Assembly: GCA_030407085.1 (NCBI GenBank)
Contig: CM059585.1
Location: 92,022,501-92,086,500, forward strand
DNA length: 64,000 nt
Source of the DNA: Trichopria drosophilae
Taxonomy: Eukaryota; Arthropoda; Insecta; Hymenoptera; Diapriidae
Reading direction: 5' to 3'
Below, one piece after another: positions 27,090 to 37,691 of the stretch (its first letter is position 1; every line of letters begins with the position of its first letter). A program made the position numbers and the translations under genes. The notes beneath the pieces are model-generated. The model worked only from the letters and a program-made list of their open reading frames with translations. It ran no database searches and was not told the DNA's origin.

Positions 27090-27180
27090 GTCGGAAACGG
27101 TCGTAAACGGTCGTAAGGAGGTCGTAAGTGGTCGTAAGGTAGTCGTAAACCGTCTCAACAGTGTGGGGTGATCGTAAGCC
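27090..27180 (+). repeat. Helically phased TCGTAA array
   Basis: TCGTAA starts at 27101, 27111, 27122, 27132 and 27143 (spacings 10, 11, 10, 11) and again at 27172. The last two bases of each spacer are mostly GG before TCGTAA. It lies in a CpG-containing, GC-balanced block (27040-27380). Confidence 0.8.
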
Positions 27181-27410
27181 GGTCGGGGGTCCCTGCATAA
27201 GATACAAAAATACCACTTTAGTCGGCTGCAGACCTTATTGCTCCTTCGCATTATCTCATTACTCTGCCGTAGTTTATTTCTCCCTAGGGAAAATTGCAAC
27301 CGATGTACGCATGCCCATAAACGTTGCGACAGCATCGCCCACTTTCCTCCCGCGTTGCAGGCGTGGAATATGGTGATTCGGGCTAAGTCAAGAAAAAAAA
27401 GTTATTTCTG

Positions 27411-27750
27411 TGATGAATGTGAAAGTTCCTAGCCGAACCGAAGGCCATGGTGGCACTCACCTTCATATTAAATATACTTTTGCACATTTATCGAACATTA
27501 TTATATATTGCGGGCGTTTGTAAAATGCAAGATCATTACACCCACAGCAACATAATAGTAGTTTCGATATAAGGGTGTATATAAAATTTGAATTGACGCA
27601 CTTCATTTTAACATGCGATTAGATAGGACTGGTGCGTCAAATGTTTACAATCAAGTATCCAACACTGTTTTCTTTATATAGTATACGTAAAGTTCATGCG
27701 TTTTTTTCAGGTGCGTAAAGTAGAATTTTACGCATACTATGAAAAAAATA
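27411..27750. repeat. Relative of the 23128 hairpin family
   Basis: Contains GATGAATGTGAAAGTTCCTAG with an AACCGAAGGCC centre, then TATTATATATTGCGGGCG and TGTAAAATGC, and later GTGCGTAAAGTAGAATTTTACG. The order of motifs resembles 23128-23298 and 35100-35185. Boundaries are uncertain. Confidence 0.4.
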
Positions 27751-28855
27751 ATACGACATAATAACTTACTACATTTGTACCAAACCGACCCCTAGTATGC
27801 TAATAATAATCCGTGCATATCCACTAATTCAAATATAGAAAGTAAACAAAATATTAAATATTAAAAACAAATATTAAAAACGATTATAGAAGCAATAAAC
27901 AAAAGTTATTTTTACTCAAATTTGAAATATTTTTTGAAGCAAACAAAAATTAATAGCTTAATCCAAAGTTGATGATAACATTAGCAAATAAGACATCTGT
28001 AATGAGTAATACAATGTCACATTAATACAGAGCTTTGATGCATGAACAAACATGTTACTGCTCTTAACACTGATCGACTTGGCCACAATTCTAAAGGTCG
28101 CATTCCGGACTCCTGGGTTTTTTCTAATTTCGTCTACACGTTGGGTTTTTCCTAATTTCGATCAAACCGCGTGTTTTATTTACAATAAGCCCTTCCATCA
28201 GTCGTTAACAATATTAGAGACTAAATGAATTTTGAATCCCACCATTTAGTTAATTCATACGTTAATTTAGTTCAGATATGTGCAATTTGGAAATTCTTCT
28301 TTTTCAGTATGTACACTGCATCCAAATGTATTTATATGAATTTAATCACTATAAGATTTAAAAAATGCTTAGAATATAATGGTCCTCATTTTTTTTCTAA
28401 AATCTAAAAACAATCCAACATTTTCATCATTCAAAAATTTGTGAATTTTCCAACAAAATTTGCAATACTTTATCGAGCCAACGAGTTTCTGTTATCGAAA
28501 AATTTGCTCGACTGCTAGATCAGGTATTACAACGTAGGTTTGAAAAATTCACAATTTTTTTGTATGATGTAAAATAACACTATGTGATAAAAAATTGTAT
28601 CTAATGTGTTTTTAATTACGTGGCATTATTTGTTATATATTATCTTGAAGAGGATGCATCTCCATATATTGTTATTTACCAAAATTCAAAGAAAATACAT
28701 TCAACTCATTTCGATTGTTTCTGAATTCCGAAATTTATCTGCACAATTTAGAAATTTTGTGGATATGATAGATAATTAAATTTTCATTCACCGAAAAACC
28801 CATATTCTAACTTTTAAGTATACCCTACTCTATCTTAATAATTAAGTGTACAGCA
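27751..28855. other. AT-rich non-coding stretch
   Basis: No gene. A short local duplication TGGGTTTTT(T/C)CTAATTTCG occurs at about 28117 and 28143. Confidence 0.5.
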
Positions 28856-29640
28856 CTCTTAATTTAAGAAATCTGCTAAACAATTTAAGAAGTTTTCTTA
28901 AAGTGAGAGTATTCTTACGAAAATATTTTCTTAAAATAAGAATACTCATTAAAAAAACATTATAATTTTAATAAATACCAGCTACTGTTGCAAATTTTGT
29001 AAGAAGGGATGAAAATATTCTTATATCAAGCATATTTTCTTAGCAAAGAAAGAATAATTTTCTTACAATAGGAATATGCTGGTTAATAACAAAGAGAAGA
29101 TATTATCGGTCACGCCGTTATCGACTTTACCGACGGCGCACCAATATGTTGACTATAATAAGGTTCATTCCGACAAGCTATGGAAGAGGTCTCTCATGTT
29201 TGAATTTTTTCGCGCAAATAGAGATACGGTGGCGCGATACGTATATAAGCCTGACAGTGCATAACTTACTTATGTACGACACTGCGATATATTCAACCGG
29301 CAGCTCTGCGTGCATATACTTAAAAAATCGAAACATTAGCGTTAATGTATTTATTATATGGTATGTGTGTATGATAGATTAGTTTGTGATCATGTTAAGC
29401 ATAGTATGGTTAGTTATGAAAATATTAAAAGGAGAGAGAGAGTATGAGAAAGAAAAATAAGTAAAAATCAGAAATAATTTAAGAATAACAACGTATATTA
29501 TTTTTAGAAAATGTTCTTAACAAAACCCACGATTAATTTCTTACAAATTGTACACGATGTTTGCTACTCGTACTTAAGAATATATTCTTAGTCATAAGAG
29601 GGACTGCCTCTCAATTTAAGAATATATTCTGGGCGCCTAT
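28856..29640. repeat. TTAAGAAT/ATTCTTA-rich stretch
   Basis: Many irregularly spaced copies of TTAAGAA, ATTCTTA and TTTCTTA occur on both strands, especially 28860-29060 and 29570-29635. The inverted orientation toward the two edges suggests a decayed fold-back element of about 780 bp. A small ORF pair at 29076-29382 has no recognisable motif. Low certainty. Confidence 0.35.
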
Positions 29641-29759
29641 TTAATAGTCACGTATTCCCAAAATAAGTGGGATATCCTTAAACTTAGTATATCAGTTATT
29701 CGGCAGTTATATCTGTGGAGAATAGTATTTCTTTATATAGAAATTATATACAGATTATA

Positions 29760-30056
29760 CAGGGTCATCGAAAAGTATCGGACCCCCCTAATATCTTCAG
29801 TTAGAATGCACTTAGGAGAAAATGCCCAATAGCAAAGTTGTATGGTTTCAAGCGGGGAGTAAGATGATGACCTTGACTTTGACCTTGACCATGTCCTTCA
29901 AGGTCATTTCAAGGTCAATCTTATTTTTTTAAATAGAACCCCCTACATTTTATTGCATATTCTTACAGCTTATCTCGAGAGCTTTCCAAAACACTATAAT
30001 AAAATATTTTTTTATCAAGTACTTTTTGAGTTATAAAGGTTTGAAGTTAACAATTT
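29760..30056 (+). repeat. E1 left terminal inverted repeat
   Basis: 297 bp. It contains TGACCTTGA twice and TCAAGGTCA twice within 29874-29930, forming a head-to-head cluster of four nuclear-receptor-type extended half sites. The same cluster is mirrored in the right TIR. Confidence 0.9.
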
Positions 30057-30061
30057 GTTAA

Positions 30062-30154
30062 ATGGTGTGCGAGTCCGACCAGTTAAGGCAAGAGTGGTGT
30101 GCGAGTCCGACCAGTTAAGGCAAGAGTGGTGTGTGAGTCCGGCCAGTTAAGGCA
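30062..30154 (-). repeat. Three tandem 32-bp repeats downstream of the E1 transposase
   Basis: The unit GTGTGCGAGTCCGACCAGTT plus AAGGCAAGAGTG is present twice exactly and a third time with two changes and a shortened end. Read along the transposase strand, each unit contains TTGCCTTAACTG, a string also found once 3' of the E2 transposase gene. Confidence 0.9.
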
Positions 30155-30189
30155 AATTTAATTCCAATTGGTTAGCTTGGGCAAAATAT

Positions 30190-31284
30190 TTAATTGTACC
30201 AAACAATTAACAACAAATGTTCAAATTGTTGCCCTTCAACGGCCTGGCAATGTGCCAATCTGTTATAAACAGCCGAAACCGCATTCCGGTACGTTTCTGG
30301 CGGTATTAGTTCTATCTCTCGAGTTATTCTCCCTCTTAAATCATCTAAATCTTGAGGCTTGGTGGCATAAACTTTACTTTTCAAGTAACCCCACAAAAAA
30401 AAGTCAAGTGGGGTCAAGTCCGGAGACCGAGGTGGCCACTCAATATGACCCCTTCGCCCTATCCACCTGTCCTGAAAGACCTCATTCAAATATTGACGGA
30501 CAATGACACCAAAATGAGGTGGAGCTCCATCCTGTTGGAAATAAATTTTATCCATATTTCCACCAGCTATGTCTCGAATAGCTGGAACAATTTGTTCGCG
30601 AAGCATGACTAGGTATACTTTTGCTGTCAAATTGCCTTCAATGAAGAAAGGGCCAACTGGTCTACCATTAAGAATACCAGCCCATACGTTAACTTTTTGG
30701 GGATATTGAGTATGATTGTCTCTTTTCCAGTGAGGATTAACGTCACTCCAGTATCTACAATTGTGTCTATTTACATTTCCAGTCAGTTCAAATGTTGCCT
30801 CATCAGAGAAAACAATATTATCAAGTAATAGAGGATCGTCGACAATCATCTCCATCATAAGATCACAAAATTCGATGCGTCTATCAAAATCGTCTTCGGA
30901 CAACTCTTGGACCAAATGGAGTTTGTATGGATGCCATTTATTCAATTTCAGAATTTTACTGACAGATGCATGACCGATTTCGTGTTCTTGTGCAACGCGA
31001 TTGATGGAAATATGAGGATCTTCGACGAAAGACTGTAAAACATCTAATGCCTTATCATTATTTGTTGCTGTTTTAGGTCTACCAGATTTTGGGCGGCTTT
31101 TAACGCTACCAATGGCCTCGAAACGTTGAGTAGTACGGATTACAGTACTTTTGGAAATCCTATTATTTTCATTCCGAAAATTTTCATTAAATAATCGCGT
31201 TACTGTTTTATACCCTCTTTGTTGATCTCCCCATCCTCGCATCATTAACAGTGTTATTCGATCTCTTTCAGAAAGCTCCGCCAT
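30190..31284 (-). CDS. DD41D Tc1/mariner-superfamily transposase (E1)
   Basis: This 364-residue protein would bind the E1 terminal repeats, excise the element and reinsert it at TA. The first ~110 residues form the usual two helix-turn-helix DNA-binding region; residues 41-75 include SKSTV and the GRPR-like hinge RPKSGRPKTAT. The catalytic domain has D161 (in VFSDEATF), D252 (in FQQDGAPPH) and D294 (in PDLTPLDFFLWG). Forty-one residues separate the second and third Asp, so the triad is DD41D, the spacing known from rosa/Visitor-type elements. The ATG at 31284-31282 is chosen because the E2 protein begins with the same MA-LSER motif. No stop or frameshift is present, so it may be active. Flanking TIRs confirm that it is the element's own gene. 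The last few residues (LLIVWYN) diverge from E2. Confidence 0.92.
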   Translation of the reverse strand: MAELSERDRITLLMMRGWGDQQRGYKTVTRLFNENFRNENNRISKSTVIRTTQRFEAIGSVKSRPKSGRPKTATNNDKALDVLQSFVEDPHISINRVAQEHEIGHASVSKILKLNKWHPYKLHLVQELSEDDFDRRIEFCDLMMEMIVDDPLLLDNIVFSDEATFELTGNVNRHNCRYWSDVNPHWKRDNHTQYPQKVNVWAGILNGRPVGPFFIEGNLTAKVYLVMLREQIVPAIRDIAGGNMDKIYFQQDGAPPHFGVIVRQYLNEVFQDRWIGRRGHIEWPPRSPDLTPLDFFLWGYLKSKVYATKPQDLDDLRGRITREIELIPPETYRNAVSAVYNRLAHCQAVEGQQFEHLLLIVWYN

Positions 31285-31814
31285 TCTTAATTAGAGCGAA
31301 GAAGAATTAATCAGGTAAGTGATAGGAAATTGATCTAGATAATTAAGTAGAGAAAAATACTAATTATTAAGTGTTGGTCCAACTATCGATTTGTTTATTT
31401 TAACCAGCACTAGCAAAAAGCTCGTTGAGCAACTGAAAATCTAATAGATCAATTAATAATATTTACGAAAAATTTCTGGGCTATTGGAAACAAAATGAAG
31501 ATGTTTGGGATAATCAATTGAAGCGCAATGGTTTCTTTTGTTACAGAAAAAATTTTTGAGGCTGTTCGTTTTCGTCCCCGAGGTGACTGCTGCTCGCTAA
31601 GAAGAAGACAGCACTGCATCAAAGTTTCAAATCAGTGATCCGTATTGTTTGCTCGTACATTGGTGCCTGCGAGAGTGAGAGAATAAAGATTGGCCAACGC
31701 TTTCGGTCAGATTCCCGCTAACGGAAATCACGCATTCGAGCAGCTTCTCGCGATTACGTTCGGGCAGTTTTTCGCCAGAGCCTATTAGCATAATTGCTTG
31801 AAGCCGTACAATAC

Positions 31815-31877
31815 TTTGCTATTGGACATTTTTCCAAAATGCATTCTTACTGAAAATATTAGGGGGATCCGATTAAT
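31815..31877 (+). repeat. Degenerate internal copy of the E1 right terminus
   Basis: TTTGCTATTGGACATTTTTC...GCATTCTTACTGAAAATATT followed by AGGGGGATCCGAT closely follows the true right end at 32211-32271 (TTTGCTATTGGACATTTTCT...AGGGGGGTCCGAT). It has several mismatches and stops before the CAGGGT tip. It looks like an older terminus left inside when the present outer TIR was acquired. Confidence 0.75.
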
Positions 31878-31990
31878 GTATTTTCTTTAAACCAATTAAT
31901 TGGTCTATTATTCCGCGCACAAAAGTATTAAGGTTATGATTACTGAAAACTAAATAATAGTTTACAAGATATTCTACATTTTGTGTCAAA

Positions 31991-32287
31991 AAATTGTTAA
32001 CTTCAAACCTTTATAACTCAAAAAGTACTTAATAAAAAAATATTTTATTATAGTGTTTTGGAAAGCTCTCGAGATAAGCTATAAGAATGTGCAATAAAAT
32101 ATAGGGGGTTCTATTTAAAAAAATAAGATTGACCTTGAAATGACCTTGAAGGACATGGTCAAGGTCAAAGTCAAGGTCATCATCTTACTCCCCGCTTGAA
32201 ACCATACAACTTTGCTATTGGACATTTTCTCCTAAGTGCATTCTAACTGAAGATATTAGGGGGGTCCGATACTTTTCGATGACCCTG
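31991..32287 (-). repeat. E1 right terminal inverted repeat
   Basis: 297 bp, reverse complement of 29760-30056 with few differences. It carries two TGACCTTGA and two TCAAGGTCA at 32128-32181. It lies upstream of the transposase start, so it is the likely place for the gene's promoter. Confidence 0.9.
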
Positions 32288-32340
32288 TATATGTCCAAAT
32301 CTGTATATATTCTAAATGTAGACGATTGTATATAATTTAT

Positions 32341-32402
32341 ATACACACACACACACACGCACGCACGCACGCACTCGTCTACGCACACGCACACACACAC
32401 AC
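32341..32402. repeat. (AC)n / (GCAC)n microsatellite
   Basis: Runs of ACACAC and GCACGCAC interrupted at CTCGTCTACG, just outside E1. Confidence 0.9.
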
Positions 32403-35095
32403 TATATAATAAATAATTTAACGCTAATATGTTTCGCATTTATACGTATACGCATGCAGGGCTACCGCTTATATGACGTACCATTATAACAGTTCGACCG
32501 AAGCTGTAAAAAAAGATCGAGCAATATACAAGAATGTTTATACCTTTTTGATGCAAACGATCATGACGTACACGACAGTTCGTTATCAGCAATCTCTAGA
32601 AAGAAAATAACGGAACTACTCTTTTTCTTTCCTATATCTAGTCAAGTAATAAGTAATAAAAAAAAGAAATCGTTGAAATAATAGAAGAAGTACAAATAAT
32701 ATACAGGAAGTATTTAACCTTTAACTGAATAATATTTATAACCAACCTAATTCATCTTCAACTTATGATGACCCAGCACAACTATTAAAATCTCAGGCTT
32801 TGTATATCGTATCTTATTTTATCTTTTCTTTCTAAGTCACTGTAATGCAGAACTTACGCAGTTACGAGTTCATTAGTTCTCGTAACTAATTAACTCGTAA
32901 CAACTCTAGTTCAGCGGGAAGAATACGTTTTTATTTTTCAACTGTCCAACCGTCTTTTAAGTATACAGTGAAATTGTTCAAACTTAATAAAAAACATTTG
33001 ATTAAAAATTATTGCACTAGCGTCATTGATGTTCTTAAACAAAAAATGTACAATAAACAATAAAGTTCTGATTATTTTAATATAAACTACGTCAGCGATA
33101 TTAAGAAGCCTATGTTCTGCAGCACGTACATCTTTGTTGATGCAGTATCTTAGGATCTTCCTCGGTCACTAATTGATGAAGACGTATTAATACATCTTAA
33201 TTGACTTACCCTTGCCTGCTTCGAAAACAAATTCTCAATGTACCATGTACATTTACGTCAACTCAAGGTTAATTAATTACTTGTCGCAGAATTATATTAA
33301 AATTGTACTATTGTGATTATTAATGGCTCGAATGTCAATATACTCCTTATGTAACTCCGTCTAAATTTAAATTCGCTACGAACTGCGTAGATAATTTAAT
33401 AAATATAAATAGCAAAACTAAAAGAATTACGAAATTTAGTGATTGACGTATTTTAAAATGTTGAAATAATTGAGATGTTTAAAAGTTTTGCCTTTGTAAA
33501 CACGTGATTTGTACTATTAACATACAATATATCCATAAATATATGCATTTTTAACAAATCCATAGTTGAATTTGAAAGTGATTTAATTAATTCCAAACTT
33601 TGATCTAATTTTTAAAGTTTTCAACTAATTTATGGTAGCTACAAATCTTATTTTAATATTCAGTTATATTTCAGTTACATAAATACATTTCATTTTCCAG
33701 CCAAACTGGTGTATATCATTTGATTCGCTCAACTAACTGAATACTTACTCAGATACCAAACCAATTTGGTTGAAGGTCATAATCACTAATTTCAACTCTG
33801 AGCTTGCAATAATGAAATTTAATACAGTGAGGATCTATTTATTTGCAGTTTTCGAATACAAGTTAACAAATACAAAATACAAAATTATTAATGCGAAATA
33901 GAAAGCCAAAAAATAAAATGATGAAATATCCTCGGATTATTTTACTTTAATTGTGTTAATACGTTAATCCAAATGATCTAAAACGAACTTTAAATGGAAA
34001 TTCATGAAACTGTAATTGTTCTATATTTAAATATTCTTTTAGAAAATGATGTAACTTTTTATTTTAAAATAACTCAATAACTAAAAATCGGCATTGAGTT
34101 CGCCATTTTGAATCCACCATATTGAATCTCGAAATTGTAAGTTTAGATTAATAATCAGCTACCACGAAAATACCAGAATAAAAAAATGTCAGATCAATCC
34201 CATAAAAAGAAAAATGTGTGCATGCAAGGGTTAATTAGTATAGACGCGGCATGGCATACTAACTTGTATGATTGCCGTTACTACTTAAAGGGTCAGACTG
34301 ACAATTTTCGTAGAAAGGATAAATGCAATGCCTATGGTTGTCTGTGGCGCGCACTGCTATGCTAAAGAAGTGTCTCTTACTACTTAGTTTTTTTCGTGCG
34401 TGACAAGTTAATACGTACCGTTTACTTTGTTAGTAATTTCTTGATTGTCTGCGGCAAATACGTCATAAATGACTACTCTTGATATTTAGTTAGTAAAACG
34501 AACCATTTAGAAATCTTGCTATCTAAAGGTAGTAACTAATTTGTTGTCTATATATATATTTAATCGACATATTTAATAATCTAAAGTAGTAAACCCAACC
34601 ACCTTTCTCGTACACAGTGCAGAAAGAAATGTAAAAATTACACAAAATGAATGGAAAATTACTTTGTGATTAGTCATTTTTTTATTTTCCATCATTTTTA
34701 GTACGAAGTGCAATAGTTCGAGCATTTTATACATTTTATCCGGTAATTTCTACTCTGCGCTGGAAAGCAACGTATTGGGGAAGAACTTTTCCGCATTAAT
34801 CCCAAATGTACAAAATTTTGTAATGAAGTTTGATAGTACTTTTTGGTATAAAAACGCAACGAAGAAATGTTGGATTATATAAATTTCATATGACTCAAAA
34901 CCTGCCGGCATAAGTTAATCGGAAACCTTGAAAAATCAGGCTTTTTTTTAATTAACGAAGCTAAATTCGTTTATTTTTGAATTGCAGTATTTCCAGAAAC
35001 GCCATCTAAAAGGGCAGATTTTTAGCTATAAGAAATGTCTAATCAAAAATTTTTGTTTCTAGAACAAAATAGCAATTTTCGCAAATGCATCGAAC
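32403..35095. other. AT-rich non-coding stretch
   Basis: No ORF above 60 codons. A TTCGCCATTTTGAATCCACC motif (34099-34118) is one of several related strings in the window. TAGTAA/TTACTA motifs cluster at 34270-34600. Nothing else recognised. Confidence 0.5.
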
Positions 35096-35099
35096 AATA

Positions 35100-35185
35100 T
35101 TATATGTTGCAAGTGTGTGTAAAATGCGCCCAAAAAGATTGAAAAATGTGTAAAATAGCATTTTACGCACACTGTAACATAAAAT
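35100..35185. repeat. Relative of the 23128 hairpin family
   Basis: ATATTATATGTTGCAAGTGT followed by GTAAAATGCGCCC and then AAAATAGCATTTTACGCACA, the same motif order as at 23255-23298 and 27500-27740. Confidence 0.4.
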
Positions 35186-35498
35186 CTACTAATTTTAATG
35201 GAATAATTACAGAAAATCCTATTACATATGTATATTACATTATTTTATATACATGTATTTTAACCTTTAAAGAGTCGAAAAAAGCTTAGGGACGTCCAAA
35301 AATGAAATTTTTGTGTGCATTTTCAAACAAAATTTAATTGCTTCTCAATTAATGTGTAAAGATTATCGTTCTCTCAAAATATGATTCTGCATAAAAAAAA
35401 TGATATTCAAAATGGCGGATGCAAAATTTCTAAGTTTTAGAAATATTTCGGGTTGCGATATATGAATTCCATTAGAAAATTATATATAGGAGTTAGGA

Positions 35499-35572
35499 GC
35501 GGCGGTGGCTAAGTTGGTAGAGTATCGGCTTCGTAATCAGAAAACCCTGGTTCGATCCCGGCCTCTGCAATC
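35499..35572 (+). ncRNA. tRNA-like sequence with intact A and B boxes (tRNA pseudogene or SINE head)
   Basis: The A box TGGCTAAGTTGG at 35506-35517 fits the consensus TRGCNNAGYNGG exactly. The B box GGTTCGATCCC at 35549-35559 is also a perfect match, 43 bp away as in tRNA genes. The loop TTCGTAA would give anticodon CGT (Thr). However, the acceptor ends (GCGGCGG and CTCTGCA) do not pair and the anticodon stem has two mismatches, so it is not a normal tRNA. A SINE head or a degenerate tRNA is more likely. No clear Pol III terminator follows closely. Confidence 0.55.
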
Positions 35573-35970
35573 TGTCATCGGGACACCTCTATATTTGTTT
35601 ATAAGTGTCTACACAGAGAAAAGTGTTTTTTACCCAGTATTAGAATTCTTATGCCCCGTAAAAGATAGTATTTTACGCATAGGGATTGCCATATTTCTAT
35701 TACCTGTTAAAAGACGAAGATTTTAGATTATTCTAACCAATATGTCAGTTTATTTTAGCCTTTTCTCTTTAACTAAAATTTAAATTTTTGTTTATGGAAA
35801 TTTATATAGCAAATTAAAATATTAAAAATGCCTTCTTTTAGTCATAATAAAACATTCTTTTAAAATAGGAGAGTATAATAGAGTTTCGTATAACCTGTCG
35901 AAAACAAATGCTGAAAGACGGAGGATTGTACTAGTTATAATATTTCTTTTAAGGGCTATAATACACTTTT
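35573..35970. other. Unassigned stretch downstream of the tRNA-like sequence
   Basis: It could be the body of a SINE, but no second copy was found in the window. CTACACAGAGAAAAGTG at about 35610 resembles the CACGGAGAAAAAT tip of the MITE at 43019. Confidence 0.35.
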
Positions 35971-35973
35971 TTT

Positions 35974-36130
35974 AACTCCGTACGCTAAGTGCTCACTTAG
36001 CACACTGTTTTCCGTGTGCAAAGTAGAACATTCGTGCACCGTGCGCTAAGTAACTACTTAGCGCACGGTGCACGAATGTTCTAAATTGCACGGAAAACAG
36101 TGTGCTAACTGGGCACTTAGCTCACACGTT
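35974..36130. mobile_element. Near-perfect palindrome, 157 bp
   Basis: Arms of about 77 nt (35974-36052 and 36055-36130) are nearly perfect reverse complements with a loop of only two bases (AC). Key strings are TTAGCACACTGTTTTCCGTG and AACATTCGTGCACCGTGCGC, with mirror images on the right. CTAAGT/ACTTAG recurs four times. It is probably a tiny palindromic MITE. Confidence 0.8.
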
Positions 36131-36423
36131 AAAAAAAATAGTATACGATACGCGTGCGCTCGGGCGCCAACTCCGCTCGTGCGCGAACCATCTACTTAGC
36201 GTACTTGTATCGTAATGTACTATTTTAAAAGCCAAGGGATAGTAACTGATAAAATACACTTTTCTCAGTGTAATAACGCCAAAGCTCAGGTGGTTCGGAT
36301 TCCACCTTCTTAAACTGTAGGTCCCGTCGCGATTTAGTCCCATTTGGGTTCACAAAAGTCGACGTAAAATAATATTAAAAAAAAATATATAGGAGTTTGT
36401 GAAGACACTAGTTAGAGATAAAA

Positions 36424-37250
36424 AAGATGGGGTAAATATGTAGAAGAACTGCCTCACCCCAAAAATGAAATGTGCCAGATGTTTTCGATGTATTTTGGGT
36501 TGCTGATAACAAATATCGCAATAAAATTTGGCGCTCGGACGTATTGAAGCCGCTATCTCAAAAAAAAAACGAGTTTTTTGCATTTATTTTGAAAAGTACG
36601 AGTCCGACATAAAAATGTGTCAAACAAAAAATGTAGAGCACGTAATTCTCTACAAAAAATCTTGAATACATTTTCTTCCTAATATGAAAAGTAAGCTCGT
36701 AAATTAGCGACGAAAGTGAACATAATGGATTTTTTCAATGTACGTGCGTAATTTTCTCAGTGTAATTTTTATCATTCGGTTAAAACTAATATATCTGGGA
36801 GGCAAAATCGAAATGGTAGGTATATTGTGATGGATGTGGGTTAGGTTTTTTTTTAGCGGGTATCTTTTTACCAGTATCCAGTATTCTGTAGTGATATATA
36901 TGTTTCGGGGAGTCCCGTTAAACATCGATTCATAGTTTTTGGTCATATACATGGCTACCGAATTCTGCCTAATGGGGGTCCTGCGCCGCCCCCCCCCCCT
37001 CCATGTCAAACATTTTTTGCAGAGAATTGCGTGCTCTACATTTTTTGTTTGACACATTTTTTTGTCGGACTCGTACTTTTCAAAATAAATGCAAAAAATC
37101 TGGTTTTTTAGCGGGTTTTTTGAGATAGTGGCTTCGATACGTCCGAGCACCAAATTTTATTACGATATTCGTTATCAGCAACCCAAAATACATCGAAAAC
37201 ATCTGGCACATTTCATTTTTGGGGTGAGGCAGTACTTCTACACTTTTACC
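36424..37250. mobile_element. Fold-back element, about 830 bp
   Basis: The left arm 36430-36665 and right arm 37015-37250 are reverse complements with about 10-15% differences (key strings CTGCCTCACCCC, AAAATGAAATGTGCC, ACGAGTCCGACA, GTAGAGCACG). The spacer of about 350 bp contains an 11-C run at about 36988. The opposing short ORFs in the arms are mirror images of one another. Part of each arm resembles the TTGTAGAGAATT...CTCTA block of RepA/RepB. Confidence 0.75.
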
Positions 37251-37690
37251 AAAGATGGATTTTGGGGTTCTCGCCACATTTCGGTGATTTTTTGGATACT
37301 ATTGGATGAATATTGTAAAACACGTTGATAATTGCTCAGGAAAACGGAAAACTATTTTCTCCCTAAATGAAGGACCTTAGACAACATTTCTAAAGGAAAA
37401 TGAGAATTGCAAATTTTTCAAAAACCCGACGCTTTAAATGTTAAAGGCCGAAATTCAATAAAAACCTTATGTGCAATTGCTTTACTTAAGTGGTTGGCAA
37501 TATTTACATTTCACCTTTCCGCCGCGTGAGAACCTTATAATCCTTATTGGTAAAACTTATTTGTATGCAGTGAAAAGTTTTGATACAAATTATCCGCACA
37601 CAATAGATTTGACTATACTTTTTATTACGATTCATAATATGATTCAAAATAAAAACACAAATGGCTGTAGGTTCGTGCTCGCTTGGGCCT
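37251..37690. other. Unassigned spacer
   Basis: Short overlapping openings on both strands (37471-37725 plus, 37504-37695 minus) have no motif. Nothing called. Confidence 0.4.
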
Positions 37691-37691
37691 T

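Larger units (their letters stand above)
29760..32287 (-). mobile_element. E1: complete DD41D Tc1/mariner-type transposon
   Basis: A 2,528-bp element bordered by TA at 29758-29759 and 32288-32289 (an adjacent TA on each side leaves a 2-bp ambiguity). TIRs are 297 bp each (29760-30056 and 31991-32287) and nearly identical, starting CAGGGTCATCGAAAAGTATC. One intact transposase gene is on the minus strand. The long, near-identical TIRs and open ORF suggest fairly recent insertion. Between the gene and the left TIR are three 32-bp repeats; between the gene and the right TIR is a second, degenerate copy of the terminal sequence. Confidence 0.9.

Noticed and set aside
30168..30506. 112-codon plus-strand ORF
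   Set aside because: It is antisense to the 3' part of the E1 transposase gene, whose frame, catalytic residues and flanking TIRs leave no doubt. The same applies to 30352-30612, 30761-30973, 47269-47544 and 47373-47576.
35499..35572. Functional tRNA-Thr(CGT)
   Set aside because: A and B boxes are perfect but acceptor and anticodon stems do not pair, so a working tRNA is unlikely.
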